From Manihot esculenta (taxonomy: Eukaryota; Streptophyta; Magnoliopsida; Malpighiales; Euphorbiaceae), in assembly GCF_001659605.2 (NCBI RefSeq), contig NC_035176.2:18121122-18185121 (forward strand): a DNA stretch of 64,000 nt, in the 5' to 3' direction. The notes under the pieces are model-generated. The model saw only the letters and a list, made by a program, of their open reading frames with translations. It was not told where the DNA came from and ran no database searches. This document shows, piece after piece, positions 48,063 through 58,902 of the stretch. Positions within the stretch are counted from its first letter, which is position 1; each line of letters begins with the position of its first letter. The translations under genes were made by a program, and so were the position numbers.

Positions 48063-48230
48063 GAGCAACCAGGTGTTAGTTCTGTTTCACAAAAAGTCTC
48101 TAAGGCATTTCATACTCAATCCACAAGGTGGGTGTCCACCAGGCCATATGTCCGGCTGTTGATCCCGCTTTGCAAATTTTCCAAGTGGGTGTTATGGTCA
48201 GCTGTTAACCCCTTAACAATCTTTTAAAGA
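48063..48230. repeat. ~70-bp tandem repeat array of element E (right part)
   Basis: Two to three more diverged units (GGTGTTAGTTCTG, AAGGCATTTCATACTCAATC, CACAAGGTGGGTGTCCACCA) continue the array cut by element C. Unit spacing becomes irregular towards 48230. Confidence 0.75.
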
Positions 48231-48355
48231 GATCATTTAAGTCATGTTGACAATAGTTGGACAAGAGTTATGGTCAAGTATCGATCATATAAACTTTGTA
48301 AAAATAATGACAAAATGAAATAAAAAGTTTTTTCATTCAATAAAAAGGAGTATTA

Positions 48356-50290
48356 CATGGCAGGAGGGACATCATTAGTCGCCACCTCCTGAGCTTTTGT
48401 TATCGGTTCATCATTTGCTATTACATTAGAATCCAGGTTAGAAGAGTTGTCTTTAATTACCCTTTCCTCGTCCTGCCCATTCTCGTTTGGGAAGATGTCA
48501 TCGATCCAAGAGAAGTCCTTTGCAGGAAATTGCATGAGGTGCTCCTTTTTGACAGAGTCTTGACCTTGTATGAATATCTCCCCATCCCGGGCCACTGTCT
48601 CCTGAAGCTCAGCTTCCAATTTACCTACTTTATTTGTGGGGGCCTGAGCCTTCTCCGCTTGAGACTGCAGCTCCTGGACTTGGCGTTGAAGTATGGCCAG
48701 TTGATCTTCGGCTACTTTTGCCTGATTCTCAAGGGCTAACTTTGAAGTATTTGCCCGGTCCAGGTTCGCTTGGAGCTTATCCACCGACTCCAACGTCTCC
48801 TTCATCATATCCTCCACTTCCTTAACCTGAGTCTTCAACCTCAAGTATTCCTTTTGTAGGAGACATTTGTCTGTCTCTTAGGCGCCAAACTCTCATCTTA
48901 GAGTCTTGTTACGCTCCTTGGCCATGTAAGCACAAAGGGAACTCTCTATGGCGGAGTGGATAATGTTGTCATAAAGATCATCTATCTCAACAGCATTCAG
49001 TTGATGATGATCCCCGGCCTTAAGGCTTTCTTAGCTATAAGGATTGACAGTTGGAGTTCCTCAAGAAGTGACGATGTTCAGGTTAAGGCCAGGTGTTGAA
49101 TGCCCCAAGGCCACATAACTTCGGCTCCAGCACTTTCTCATGGTGGGTCGCAAGGACAGGGGGTACTATGGGAACACCCCTAGAGGAAGACTCAGGTTGA
49201 GTGGGGACTTCTTCCTTGGTCATTGGCGGAGGAGGGGGAGGAAGAGTGATAGTCTCCTCAACATGACAAGCACGCTTAGTGGGAGGCACGGTCGCTCCAG
49301 CAACAATCTTGTCTTTCTGGGCAGCATGGGCAACCTCGATGAATTTTGCTTTTGATCCAGCCATATCTGCATAGACTAAAAAGTGAGTAAGTAAGGCAGT
49401 TTGAAATACAGAAAAAGGTTAAAAAGAGAAATAACTTGCTCACTAGCCAGAGATGTGCTTTTCCCAAGGTAGGGAAGGCTGGGCGAGTAAGGACCCCGAG
49501 CTTGGCTCGCTTAGGGTTGGGTCTACCAAGATAAAATGGCATTCCTCATCGCTTTGATGATGTCTATCTTCTGGGATTGGGCCATCATCTAGAGGAAATC
49601 TAAAGCCTCTTCCTCACTCCTTCGTGGCTGGACTCCATTATTTCTCAACTCTACATATATGTTCCAGCTTATTCGAAGGGGACTGAAACCCCCAGATACT
49701 CGGTGGCGGAGAATGAAAAATTTATTCTTCCACCGTTTCAAAGATGAGGGGATCCGGTTGAAGAGCGTTTGATGCTTTCTCCCACTGAAGAATCAGAACT
49801 CTTCATTCTTTCGTGTACCTAACTGGTACAGTTGGGACAAAAGTGCAACGCTTGGCTCTATATTATTGTTAAAATAAATGAACTGAAAGGCCACCAAGAT
49901 CCTCCAGGTGTTGGGATGTAACTGGGCGACTGACAGCTTATGGAATTGAAGGACCTCACTGAAAAATGGGTCCATGGAGAACCGAAAACCCGCCTTCAGC
50001 TGCTCTTCATAGACCATGATGGTATCCTCTGCAGGGATCTAATTATCTATGCAAATGCTCAGGGATGAAGCGAAGACATGAAAGATTTCTCAAGAGATGT
50101 GGTATTTATTGTGAAGACGTTCTATATCTTTCTCCATAATGTATGGAAAGGATGTCGTTGATCAAGCTGTCTTCGCTTTCATGGATCGCCCTCAGCGGAA
50201 CGATGGGAGCTGGAGCACGAATGGAACTTCTGAAAAAGAGTTTGAGGCAGAACTTCCATCAAAAGCAGAAGAAGAAGTATTCCTATTCAT
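48356..50290 (-). pseudogene. Antisense ORF of Tat element E (putative gypsy-type transposon protein, Transposase_28-like)
   Basis: Read on the minus strand from an ATG at 50290 (MNRNTSSSAFDGSSASNSF). After frame disruptions comes MEKDIERLHNKYHIS-stop. The conserved core MVYEEQLKAGFRFSMDPFFS...VAQLHPNTWR...EPSVALLSQLYQLG (49793-50017) follows, then WKNKFFILRHR-like and SEEEALDFL stretches with stops. A likely 77-bp intron (GTGAGCAAG...CTATGCAG, about 49367-49443) precedes MAGSKAKFIEVAHAAQKDK. A coiled-coil C-terminus (48356-48844, rich in heptad-like Leu/Val with Glu/Lys) ends the gene. The core resembles the Pfam family of putative gypsy-type transposon proteins. Its position between pol scraps and the 3' LTR, opposite in strand to the element, is that of the antisense ORF reported in Tat-lineage elements. 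Several stops and frameshifts make it a pseudogene. Confidence 0.75.
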
Positions 50291-50603
50291 TTCTATGAAA
50301 CTAAAAGTGAATAGGAATTACCTTAAGTGTGTGAAAGAAAAGTGCGTGGTCGAATCTTTTTTAAAGCACACAAGTCGGTTGTGAGCAAAAGTGGTGTCTG
50401 AAGGAAAAGTAGGGTTTTTATATAACGGTTTTGATTGTAGGTTTTAAATGCGGCTCAAGGAACAAGACAATCATCGTTTATGATCAGGGGCAACCAGAGT
50501 AACGCGAGTGTGGAAAGCCAATCGAAATATGCCATGTGCCCAAGATCGTGAAGACAATTGTCACCTTCGAATTTGAAAAATCAAAGACTAGTGGGGAACC
50601 TCT

Positions 50604-51121
50604 GATGTAACACAACAATAGCCCAAAATAAGTCATGAGTTGTCACTATAAGATAGGGCCAAGTGGCAAGGGTTTGATAAGTCGATACACTCCAACCCGT
50701 GGAAAGGAAGACCCGGATACCATAGTACCCGGTTTCTCATCAATACTCGCCTTCTTCTGAATAGGTCGAGTCTTCACATAAAGTTACCGTTAGCAAGAAA
50801 CAATCCAGCAGATCCCCATTATATCTATAATCACGTGATCTATAATCACGGGATCCATTATCAATTAGTCGGTACCAACTGGATTTTCAGAAAATGTGAT
50901 AATTAACTCCATTTTCTTACAGTATAAAAGCTAATAATCGCAGAGACCAAGGTATGCATTCTTACATAACTATTCTTGAATTCTAAGCAATTCCTTACAT
51001 TCGTCATTTTATTCAGTTTACTAACTTAAGCGTCAGAGTGACTGCTATAAACGCCAACCACCTCACATTCTCTTTCTTACAGATTAGACAATCGCGGCAC
51101 AATTTCATTTCAGTCACATCA
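50604..51121 (+). mobile_element. 3' LTR of Tat-lineage element E
   Basis: It begins TGTAACACAACAATAG after a purine-rich stretch (AGTGGGGAAC). A TATA box TATAAAAG is at 50923-50930, and the Tat-type ending box ACTTAAGCGTCAGAGTG at about 51024-51040. It ends near TTCAGTCACATCA. It contains a duplicated word TATAATCACG with a palindromic CACGTG. The region 50291-50603 before it is non-coding. The right boundary is approximate; no 5' LTR of E was found. Confidence 0.6.
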
Positions 51122-51129
51122 TTTCCAAT

Positions 51130-51735
51130 TAATTTTATTTGTTAATGTGCTAGAGAAGATCATTGATGATGAGGTAGTTAGCAAAGTATTTGTGATACAA
51201 TTCTGTAATAAACTATACATGCTCCAACCCATCATGTGAATTTCAATGAGAATTCATTTGAACGTTATTTCTTAAAAGAAATGAAAGAACTGAAAAAGAT
51301 TTGTTAACTGAAAAAAAAACTGAAAGATTTATTGAAAGGACTGAAAGACACTGTGGATTATAAGAGATTTCTTTATTGCTGATAAATGCATTCTTCATAT
51401 ATTAGGGAGTTATTTGCAACTGATAAGGAATCAGTTGGATCAATAGCATACTAAGCTCTGGTAATTTCTAAATCAATCTAAAAACCCATTATAAAAAGAA
51501 ATGAGCATTCAATTACCACAGAAATTATGATTTGACTCCACTTACTTTAAATTTAAAATCTACATATACAAATAGAATTAGGCAACATCAATAAAAATCA
51601 ACCCATTCTCCTCAAAACTCAAAGTTTATAACACACATAATCAGCTGAAAAGAAATAAAATAAAAAAATGAAAATGATTTGTTAACTGAAAAAAAAAAAA
51701 AAAAAACTTAGCTATGAGAGAGCTAAAGTTTTTCA
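51130..51735. repeat. Diverged direct repeat F, copy 1
   Basis: This matches 52495-53080 in the same orientation, about 80% by eye. Shared anchors include GAGAAGATCATT.ATGATGAG, GATCAATAGCATACTAA and AAGTTTATAACACACATAATCAG. It is probably part of a decayed LTR element, but neither outer terminus is clear. Confidence 0.55.
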
Positions 51736-51789
51736 ATTTGTGAGAAGCTATTCCCTACTAAATCATATCATTATGAGTAAATTGTTATT

Positions 51790-52270
51790 ATTCTGCTCAA
51801 ATTGCAACAGTATCAGCATAAGCATTATACTTATGCTACGGCAGAGTAATTTGCTCTACTCAGCAGTAGTTGTTGTTGATGTTGCTACTCATATTACATG
51901 AACAACTAATCATATTGCATGAGTTGAAGTAACATGTTAATGTTGCTTGAGCTGCAACAACTACTATTGTTGCTCATGTCTGTTGAGCAGCAGCTACTCA
52001 TGCTGCTACTGTAGCAGCAATAAAATGATCAACAAGAGCTTGCTGCTGCTACTCCAGCATGAGCAAAATGCTCATTCTACAATAGCAACAGTAGAATGAG
52101 AAGCAGCTGTTCATGCTTATGAATTCACAACTTAAAAAAAATTAAAACTAATTAAAAATTTAATTTGGCCCCTCCAAACTTCATACTCAAGCTCTAAACA
52201 CTCAGAGTGGTTCTTAGTAGAAATACAAGAAGATTCTGTGACAAAAAAGGTTAAAAATAGAAATAAATTT
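51790..52270 (-). repeat. CTG/CAG-rich leader-like repeat, copy 2
   Basis: Dense in GCTGCTACT/AGCAGCAGC/TACTCA words, then TTTGGCCCCTCCAAACTTCATACTCAAGCTCT, as at 32724-33060. Both copies sit beside the same type of flank, which suggests one LTR family with a leader read on the minus strand. No ORF is convincing. Confidence 0.45.
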
Positions 52271-52494
52271 AAAAAAAAAAAGGAATAATTGATGAAAGAG
52301 ATGAGCAATCCAACAAAACACGAAGGATCAAAGCTTTCTACATAGGAAACTCCCATTCGGTAAATCTAAATCTATAAGAATAAAGATAACAGTCTTAAAA
52401 AAAAGTGATTCTATGTAGAAAACTCCAAATCAGTAATATCATTTATAATATACCTAGCTACAAGCAACGTAGAAGACTAAATAAAAAATTTACT

Positions 52495-53080
52495 CCCAAT
52501 TAATTTTGTTTATTAATTTGCCGGAGAAGATCATTAATGATGAGTTTAGCTAGCAAGTATTTGAAATACAATTCCATAATGAACTATGCATGCTCCAACT
52601 CGTCATATGAATTTCAATGAGAATAATTTAAACATTATTTTTCAAAAGAAATGAAATAAAATAGAAAAGGATTTGTTAATTAAAAAAACTGATAATTTTG
52701 TTAAAAGGCATTATGGATTATGGGAGATTTCCTTATTACCAAATATATTTATCATACATTAGAGAGTTATCTAGCATTGATAAGGACTCAACTAGATCAA
52801 TAGCATACTAAACTTTGTAATTTTTAAATCACTCCAAAAACCCATTATAGATTGAAATGGGTATTCAACCACTACATCTAATCATGATTTGACTCTCCTT
52901 ATTTTAAATTTAAAATATGAATACATAAATAGAGTTATGCAACATCAATAAATATTAATCCATTCTCCCGAAATCCAAAGTTTATAACACACATAATCAG
53001 TTGAAAAAGAAATGAAATAAAAACTAAAAATGATTTGTTAATTGAAAAAAAAAATTAATTGTGAAAGAGCTAAAGTTGCT
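52495..53080. repeat. Diverged direct repeat F, copy 2
   Basis: Counterpart of 51130-51735. It is followed at 53085-53330 by two imperfect ~130-bp units (GGCTTTGAGC.TTACTCAA, CTTTCAGCCTT). 53331-53641 has nothing recognisable. Confidence 0.55.
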
Positions 53081-53867
53081 GGTTAATAAAGGCTTTGAGC
53101 CTTACTCAAACTATAAGATTGAGGGATATTGGAGTTCCTACAATAGAAAAATCAAGGCTTTCAGCCTTGAAATAAAAACTGAAAAAGATTTGGTAACTAA
53201 AAAAAACTATATGAAGAGCTGACGTTGTTGCGATGACAAAGGCTTTGAGCTTTACTCAAGCCATGAGATTGAGATATAGAAAATTAAGCTTTCAGCCTTA
53301 CTTCCAAGCCATGAGAGTAAGGCAAGGGGTAGACATGTGCTAAGGGAGAATGGAGAAATATTTTTAGGAGGAAAACATATTAGAGGAACTAATTAGGGAG
53401 AAGGATAACCTTGAGAAGAGGAAATCAACAGTCAATTGTTTTAAAGATAATATGGAGAAGAGAAAAAAACAAATGAGAGAATCAAATTTCAGTCGATTAG
53501 GAGAGAAACTTGGAAATAGTTATGAAATTGTGAGAGGAAATCAATAGGGAATCGATAGAAATTGATAGGGAATAAATGGGAATTTGGGAGTGGTAATCGA
53601 TTGAATGAAAGCAGAAATAAAGATTTTTTTTAGCTTTATAATTTATTTTAGGGTAAACTGCAATTTAGTCCTTCTAATTTAGTGAAATATAATCTTTTGT
53701 CACTCTGTTTTAAAAAATCATCAATTTAGTCACTGTGATTTTTAAAAACTATGTCATTGATCCCTCCTGTTAGATTTTCAGTTAAGTCACCGTTAGTCTT
53801 AGTTAAAAGACTAAAATACCCATTATTAATAAATATAATAAATTTTAACTCTCTGTTTTCTCTTTCT

Positions 53868-53934
53868 CTTCTTCTTCTTCTTCTTCTTCTTCTTCTTCTT
53901 CTTCTTCTTCTTCTTCTTCTTCTTCTTCTTCTTC
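53868..53934. repeat. CTT/TTC microsatellite
   Basis: About 22 perfect CTT units inside the Pack-MULE, ahead of the captured WRKY frame. Such pyrimidine triplets are common in plant 5' leaders, so it may have been captured with the gene. Confidence 0.95.
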
Positions 53935-54071
53935 TGCTCTCTTGGATTCGTTCCTCTTCTCTTCTTCTGTGTCGATAAGCTTATCAGATTGTTGTCGAAG
54001 CAGAATTAAGAAATCATTCAATCTTCATCTTCACCTTCTGCGACCTCAAGATCGTCTATGGATATATAGAT

Positions 54072-54491
54072 ATGGATTGCAAGGCAGTCGCTGATGTTGC
54101 TGTTTTTAAATTCAAGAAAGTGATTTCTCTTTTGGGTCGAACCAGAACCGGCCATGCTCGCTTTAGAAAAGCTCCTGTGGCGGTGGCTATGGCGGCTACT
54201 CTAAGCCACACCCAAATTAGCCAAGAAAATAAACTTCTTGAAAGTAAGGTATATTATGCTATGCCGATCCAGCAGATTCCTCCTCCTCCGGTCCCTAATC
54301 ATTACCATGATTATTCTTCTATGGGGATGATGCCAAAGAATAATGGGGTGATTAGTGAGAGGAAAGAATCATCTACCACCATTAATTTTTCTTATTCTTC
54401 TGCTGGGAACTCCTTTGTTTCTTCCTTGACGGGTGATACGACTGATAGCAAACAGCCGTCATCTTCATCAGCGTTTCAGCCCCTTTTGTAA
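54072..54491 (+). CDS. WRKY group IId N-terminal fragment captured by a MULE
   Basis: A 139-residue frame from an ATG at 54072. Residues ~10-30 read [22 protein letters not shown], the conserved calmodulin-binding C-motif of WRKY IId factors (usually [20 protein letters not shown]), with an extra Arg-Thr pair. Downstream are [10 protein letters not shown], then [41 protein letters not shown] (in pieces), the usual IId spacer. It stops three codons later (PLL). The zinc-cluster and WRKYGQK domains are absent, so it cannot bind W-boxes. The usual ~60-80 N-terminal residues are also missing. The frame is intact, so a truncated protein that could still bind calmodulin is conceivable, but expression is not shown. 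The source is probably a single exon of a host gene elsewhere. Confidence 0.8.
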   Translation: MDCKAVADVAVFKFKKVISLLGRTRTGHARFRKAPVAVAMAATLSHTQISQENKLLESKVYYAMPIQQIPPPPVPNHYHDYSSMGMMPKNNGVISERKESSTTINFSYSSAGNSFVSSLTGDTTDSKQPSSSSAFQPLL

Positions 54492-54738
54492 TTGGAAGAA
54501 AAAATATTCATCCTCCCGCTAGTTAAAGGGCAATTTAGAAATTTTCTATTTAACTTTCTATTGACCAATTTATAAATTGAAGACTAACGGAGAGTTAACT
54601 GAAAATTTAACGGGAGGGACCAATGGCATAGTTTTTAAAAATCACAGCGACTAAATTTACGATTTTTTAAAACAGAGGGATGAAAGATTATATTTTACTA
54701 AACTAGAGGAACTAAATTGCAGTTTATCCTTTATTTTA

Positions 54739-55599
54739 TTTAGCACGCTATGAGAAGACTGAACGAGAGAAGTGCGCTTTTTTCAGTTTTACTGGAAAAT
54801 TTTATATTCTCCACAAATTATAGGTCTTTTATGATAATTTTTTACTTTGCCATTATTAACTTTTATGTATACATTTTTTTTAGTATGGAAATAAATTTTC
54901 TTATTAATATTTTACTATAAACAACTAACTTTCGTTATAGTGAGTAACTAAGGAATATAAATAAAAACTTTATAATTTTACTTACACTCCAATGTATACA
55001 ATCAATCAGTATACAAATGCTATATTATCTTTAAGAATAATAGGCTCTATCTAAAATTGCAGTAGGCCACCTAACATTATGACATATTAATTTCCTATTG
55101 ATTGGATATACATATACATATAAGAATTTTTCTACCACTCTACTGAAAATACTAGATTCTCTCTTATAATAAAGACATTTTGTAGAGCCTTAATTTTGGT
55201 ACCCTCATTTTCACGTACATTAGAGGCATTGAGAAGTCTAATGATGAGAACTTTACATAACTTCAACTTATACAAGATAGATTAGAGGAGGTGTTACGAG
55301 ATGCTTTATGCCTTTAAAACATAAGATAAAAAAAATTAAAGCTTAGAAAATCAAAAGAGAAAATAAAGAGGGGCTTTAAGAGGCACATTCTCCTAAGGTG
55401 TGAGGGTTGGGGTTTTCTTATCCAAGGTGTGAGGGTTGGGGTTTTCTTACATGTTTAGGGCATTTTCTTAAATTCTTGAGGACCTATGGATCCAAGTGTT
55501 GAAGAAATTAGCCGCTAGGAGTGCAAGACCCACTAGGCATGAAGCAAGCCCATACTATTGAATCCCAACAAATATATTTTTAGAGTCATCTCGAGGAAA
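54739..55599. other. No recognisable gene
   Basis: AT-rich. A 37-bp tandem duplication (AAGGTGTGAGGGTTGGGGTTTTCTTA twice, 55395-55450) is the only structure noted. Confidence 0.6.
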
Positions 55600-55915
55600 C
55601 TGGTGGGTCATCATATGTTATACAAAGAGTAGAGAGTCAATTCATCCCTACAATGACATTAAATTCAATTAATTCTTGAATCACAATATCAGCTAGAAGG
55701 CACTTTTCTCAATTGTAACTGGACAAAATCGACAGACTATCTCTGTTAAAGAAGGATCACACTTAGACTTATATCCCCATAAAAGACACTCAAGCCTAGA
55801 AATCAACAAACGCAGACTGTCTATAGCTTTTGGAGAAATAAAAGAATGAGAGGTGTCAAGGTCTACAAGAGCATACACTTCATAATATCCAAGTGATCAA
55901 ATATCATTCAAATAT
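55600..55915 (-). pseudogene. Tekay-like gypsy protease fragment
   Basis: The minus-strand translation gives YEVYALVDLDTSHSFISPKAIDSL (in [24 protein letters not shown]), then KCDPSLTEIVC and EFNVIVGMN-stop-LST (in [14 protein letters not shown]). The protease active site reads D-L-D instead of D-P-G and stops interrupt it. It lacks any gag next to it on this strand; the matching gag is at 58903-60381 on the opposite strand. Confidence 0.75.
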
Positions 55916-55924
55916 AATGATTCA

Positions 55925-56530
55925 TAGGATGTGAAGCTTTCTAACTGTTAATGTGAGATCTTTTTTTTAGATACATGACCAAGTCTTAAATGCCAAAGGT
56001 CATATAAACTTGTTTAAGTATTGGAAGTAAGGTTGCTACTGTTACATGAAGGTCTTATTTTATGGCCAAATGATCTTATATTTAATATGTAGAGGTCACT
56101 TTACATCCTTATTTCTACCAACATTTTACTTGTCACTAGGTCTTAAAAAAATATATGTTAGGTAGGAAATGAACATAAAATTTAGCAACTTGGATAAGCT
56201 TACTTTACGTTTAAAAACTTGGTACAAAAGGCACATTTGGTATCAATATTTTTAGAGTTAATTGAACTGAACTGTGGGTTACTATATGAGAACTGCAATC
56301 CAGTAATGCAACAGAAAGAATATGGTTTATTTGGTAGGGTGTCTCAAAAAATTTAGATCATAACACATGTGTGATGTGGCATCCATATCTATCATCTATA
56401 TACTTTTATTTTTATCAAAATAAAAGAAGCAGCAATGTGAGGCATTACCTACAAATCAAGCCACCCCAAGACAACATTTATATTCGTTGTACTTGGGTTT
56501 TGCCTTTCATTATAAACTTCATTATCTAAT
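55925..56530 (-). pseudogene. Ty1/copia protease and GAG-pre-integrase fragment
   Basis: The minus strand, in broken frames, reads a decayed copia protease (WMPHHTCV..., SSHIVTHS.SVQL, VPFVPSF). The GAG-pre-integrase signature follows: SDLYILN and LYDLWHLRLGHVSKK near 55960-56000. The usual order in copia Pol is PR, GAG-pre-integrase, integrase core, but the next piece is not here; it is found at 60382-61130 on the plus strand. Confidence 0.7.
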
Positions 56531-56641
56531 CTTGTATCATGTTGGACAGTTTGTTATTCCATATTTCTTACTTTTATAAATCTAGATTGTACTCATAGTG
56601 GAGTTTTAGTAGGCCATACAACTGCATTCATCCTTTCTTTT

Positions 56642-58645
56642 TGTAGTATCTGCCTAAATTTTAATATTGAAATTTCAAATTTCTAATAGAATCTCCATTG
56701 AAATTCAAAATCTTGAGACTAAAAATCTTAGAAAAATGTAAAATGGATTTTTTTCAAAATAATTTTAAGTGCATTTTAATATTATAAAAAAGGGATTTCA
56801 AAATTTTTAATATTCGGCTGCTAAATCTCTAGATTTGGCCGCCAAATGTTCCTGTGATAGCATACTTATAGAAATCCCTCAACCTGAAAATGGAGAGAAG
56901 GTTTCTCTGTTTCGAGTAAAGAAAATCTCTTAGGTCGTTTTTCCTCAAGATCTCAAGTTCTTAGCAAATTTATAATGGATTTCAACTTTATTTTAAAGAT
57001 CAAGCTTGGATTTTAAACCTTGGGTCTCTTCCAAGCTCTCTCACTCTCTCTTCCTCTTCAAGATTCATTTTTGACGACTTTGATCTCCTTAAAGGTAAGC
57101 TTAAATTGCTATCTTTCTTGATCTTTGCAAGTAATATGCTTAATGAAAGCTTAGTTTTAAATTACATGTAGGAAATAAAAGCTTGATGTAATCGATAAGG
57201 TTTTTGAAGAGTTGAAAATCATGAATTTTTCTTTCAAGTTATTTCTCTATGCATTTTTCTTTGATTCACGTTCAACCTTCTATTTTTTCATAGGGTCATT
57301 TAGTGTGCAAGGATTTGAATGCATGTGGTTATGAAAGTTTTTGGCTGGAAAGAAAGTGCATAATTAGGTTTGGGATTTCTAAAATACCTAGGTTAACCTG
57401 TCAAACCTGCATTTTCTAAAGGTATTTGGCTGTCACAAGTGCTTCTAAAAGTTGCCTTTTGGATCTGCTTTGGGAGTTTAGGCCACTAAACTTGCTATCA
57501 AAAGTCCCTTGTTCAGTTTTTTTTTAATCCTTTTTCTAAGTGTTCTCTTATGTGCTTTTAGGGGTTTCTTAGAGTAATTTTAGAGATGTAAAATTAAGTT
57601 TATATTTAGTCCATTAGTTGGGTTCATCTGTATAGGATTAGACATGAGAGACCATTGAGCACAACAGTAAGATAATTATTAGAGAGTAGGCTAGTGTCTA
57701 CAATAAGTGAGTAGAACTAACCTAAACTTTATTTAAGTCAAATCAATTATTTTAAACATACTCATACATCACGAATGCCATGAACTACTATAGGTTTCAT
57801 ACATTAGAATCACAAATATAACGCATTGTATTTTCTTTCTATTGATATAAGATGGATATTAAATAACCCACTAGCTTTCACGATATGCTATGATATGACT
57901 AGGGTATAATATATATGGAAGTTTAAGTCAAAATCCATTCTATGCCCCTGACATTATATTAAGTGAAAGACAAGGATGTCCATTCTAGGCCCCTGACTAT
58001 ATGGACATGTTTATGTTTAAGAAGAAGTCATGAAGAGCACCTATTGTGCCTGGAAACTATTGGATATGTGGGGGTTATTCGTGACACGCCCATCTTAATG
58101 TGAAATATTTGTGATATATTGCATATATACGAGTAATTGTTTTAATAAACTAGTTATTTTAGGTATATTTCTACTCTTTAGGCTTTCCCTTAACTCAAAG
58201 TTTGCAAGATCAGAGTTAGTTGAGAGCTTCAAGGCTTCAGAGTATAATTATGTTTCTATTTAGTTTGATGGACATATAAACTTGATGTTTAGTTCTAAAA
58301 CTATGCTTTGCCCAATTTTCTAGTTTTGTAATTCCATTTGTGTTGTTATCTCTCTATACGTAAATATTTTAAATTCTTAAGATTATGTTTCCATCAAACT
58401 TTATGGTATGCGTATGATGTGTGTTTGGAGCATTTGATAAAGGCTTCTAGTACACGTTTACTTTACGGATATGTTTATGCATGTGTTGAGTTTAATTCAG
58501 GATAATTTTCTTTTTTGTATTTTGAGATCATAATGGGATTCTATCAGGTGTACTAGATGTATGTTAAGCTTGCTACAGAGTTGCAACAATGTTAAGTCGA
58601 TCTAAACCCCAATGCTGGTATCAGTCTAGTTTTGGAATCATTATA
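56642..58645 (+). mobile_element. LTR of old Tekay-like element G
   Basis: It begins TGTAGTATCTGCC (C: TGTAATACCCGGC) and ends TTGGAATCATTATA (C: TTCGGGTCGTTACA). Collinear landmarks are TTTGGCCGCCAAA for TTCGGCCGCCGAA, GGTAAGC near 57094 and ATCTGTATAGGATTAGACATGAG for C's CCACCTGTGTAGG region. At 2004 bp it is heavily decayed, mainly by C-to-T and G-to-A. Only this one LTR is found. Confidence 0.75.
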
Positions 58646-58648
58646 AAT

Positions 58649-58660
58649 TGGCATTAGAGC
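58649..58660 (+). other. Decayed primer binding site of element G
   Basis: TGGCATTAGAGC against TGGTATCAGAGC, three bases after the LTR end, followed by CTTAGGTTTATATGGTCGAACC as in C. Confidence 0.75.
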
Positions 58661-58902
58661 CTTAGGTTTATATGGTCGAACCTATAGTTTTAAGTTTGTA
58701 GATATTAGAGGGCAAGCTCATTAGAAAAATACATGTCCATTTGGTCTAGAATATAGAGTCATGTCTTATTTTGTATGCTTATGTGATGCCATGAATATAA
58801 CCATGTTTTAATGTTGTGTTTTGTTGTGGGTTCATGTGTGTTCATATGAACCATATGATTGCTTATGTTTTGACATTTGATATCTATTTTTTAGAAGACA
58901 AG

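Larger units (their letters stand above)
53651..54729 (+). mobile_element. Pack-MULE carrying a WRKY group IId gene fragment
   Basis: Terminal inverted repeats of about 150 bp (53651-53800 and 54580-54729) start G(G/GA)TAAACTGCAATTTAGT. They are flanked by identical 9-bp direct repeats TTTATTTTA (53642-53650 and 54730-54738). The 9-bp duplication and long TIRs are Mutator-type; the duplication is AT-rich, so weaker as evidence than a complex one. The element encodes no transposase. Its interior is foreign: a TTC repeat/5' leader and a 140-codon WRKY-like frame. Confidence 0.85.

Noticed and set aside
50139..50384. Plus-strand ORF of 81 codons next to the antisense pseudogene
   Set aside because: It overlaps the start of the minus-strand gene, whose N-terminus (MNRNTSSS) is the better reading.
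53751..53978. Leu-rich plus-strand ORF
   Set aside because: The leucines come from the CTT microsatellite.
54072..54491. Intact host WRKY gene
   Set aside because: The WRKY and zinc-cluster domains are missing, and the fragment is enclosed by inverted repeats with a target duplication.
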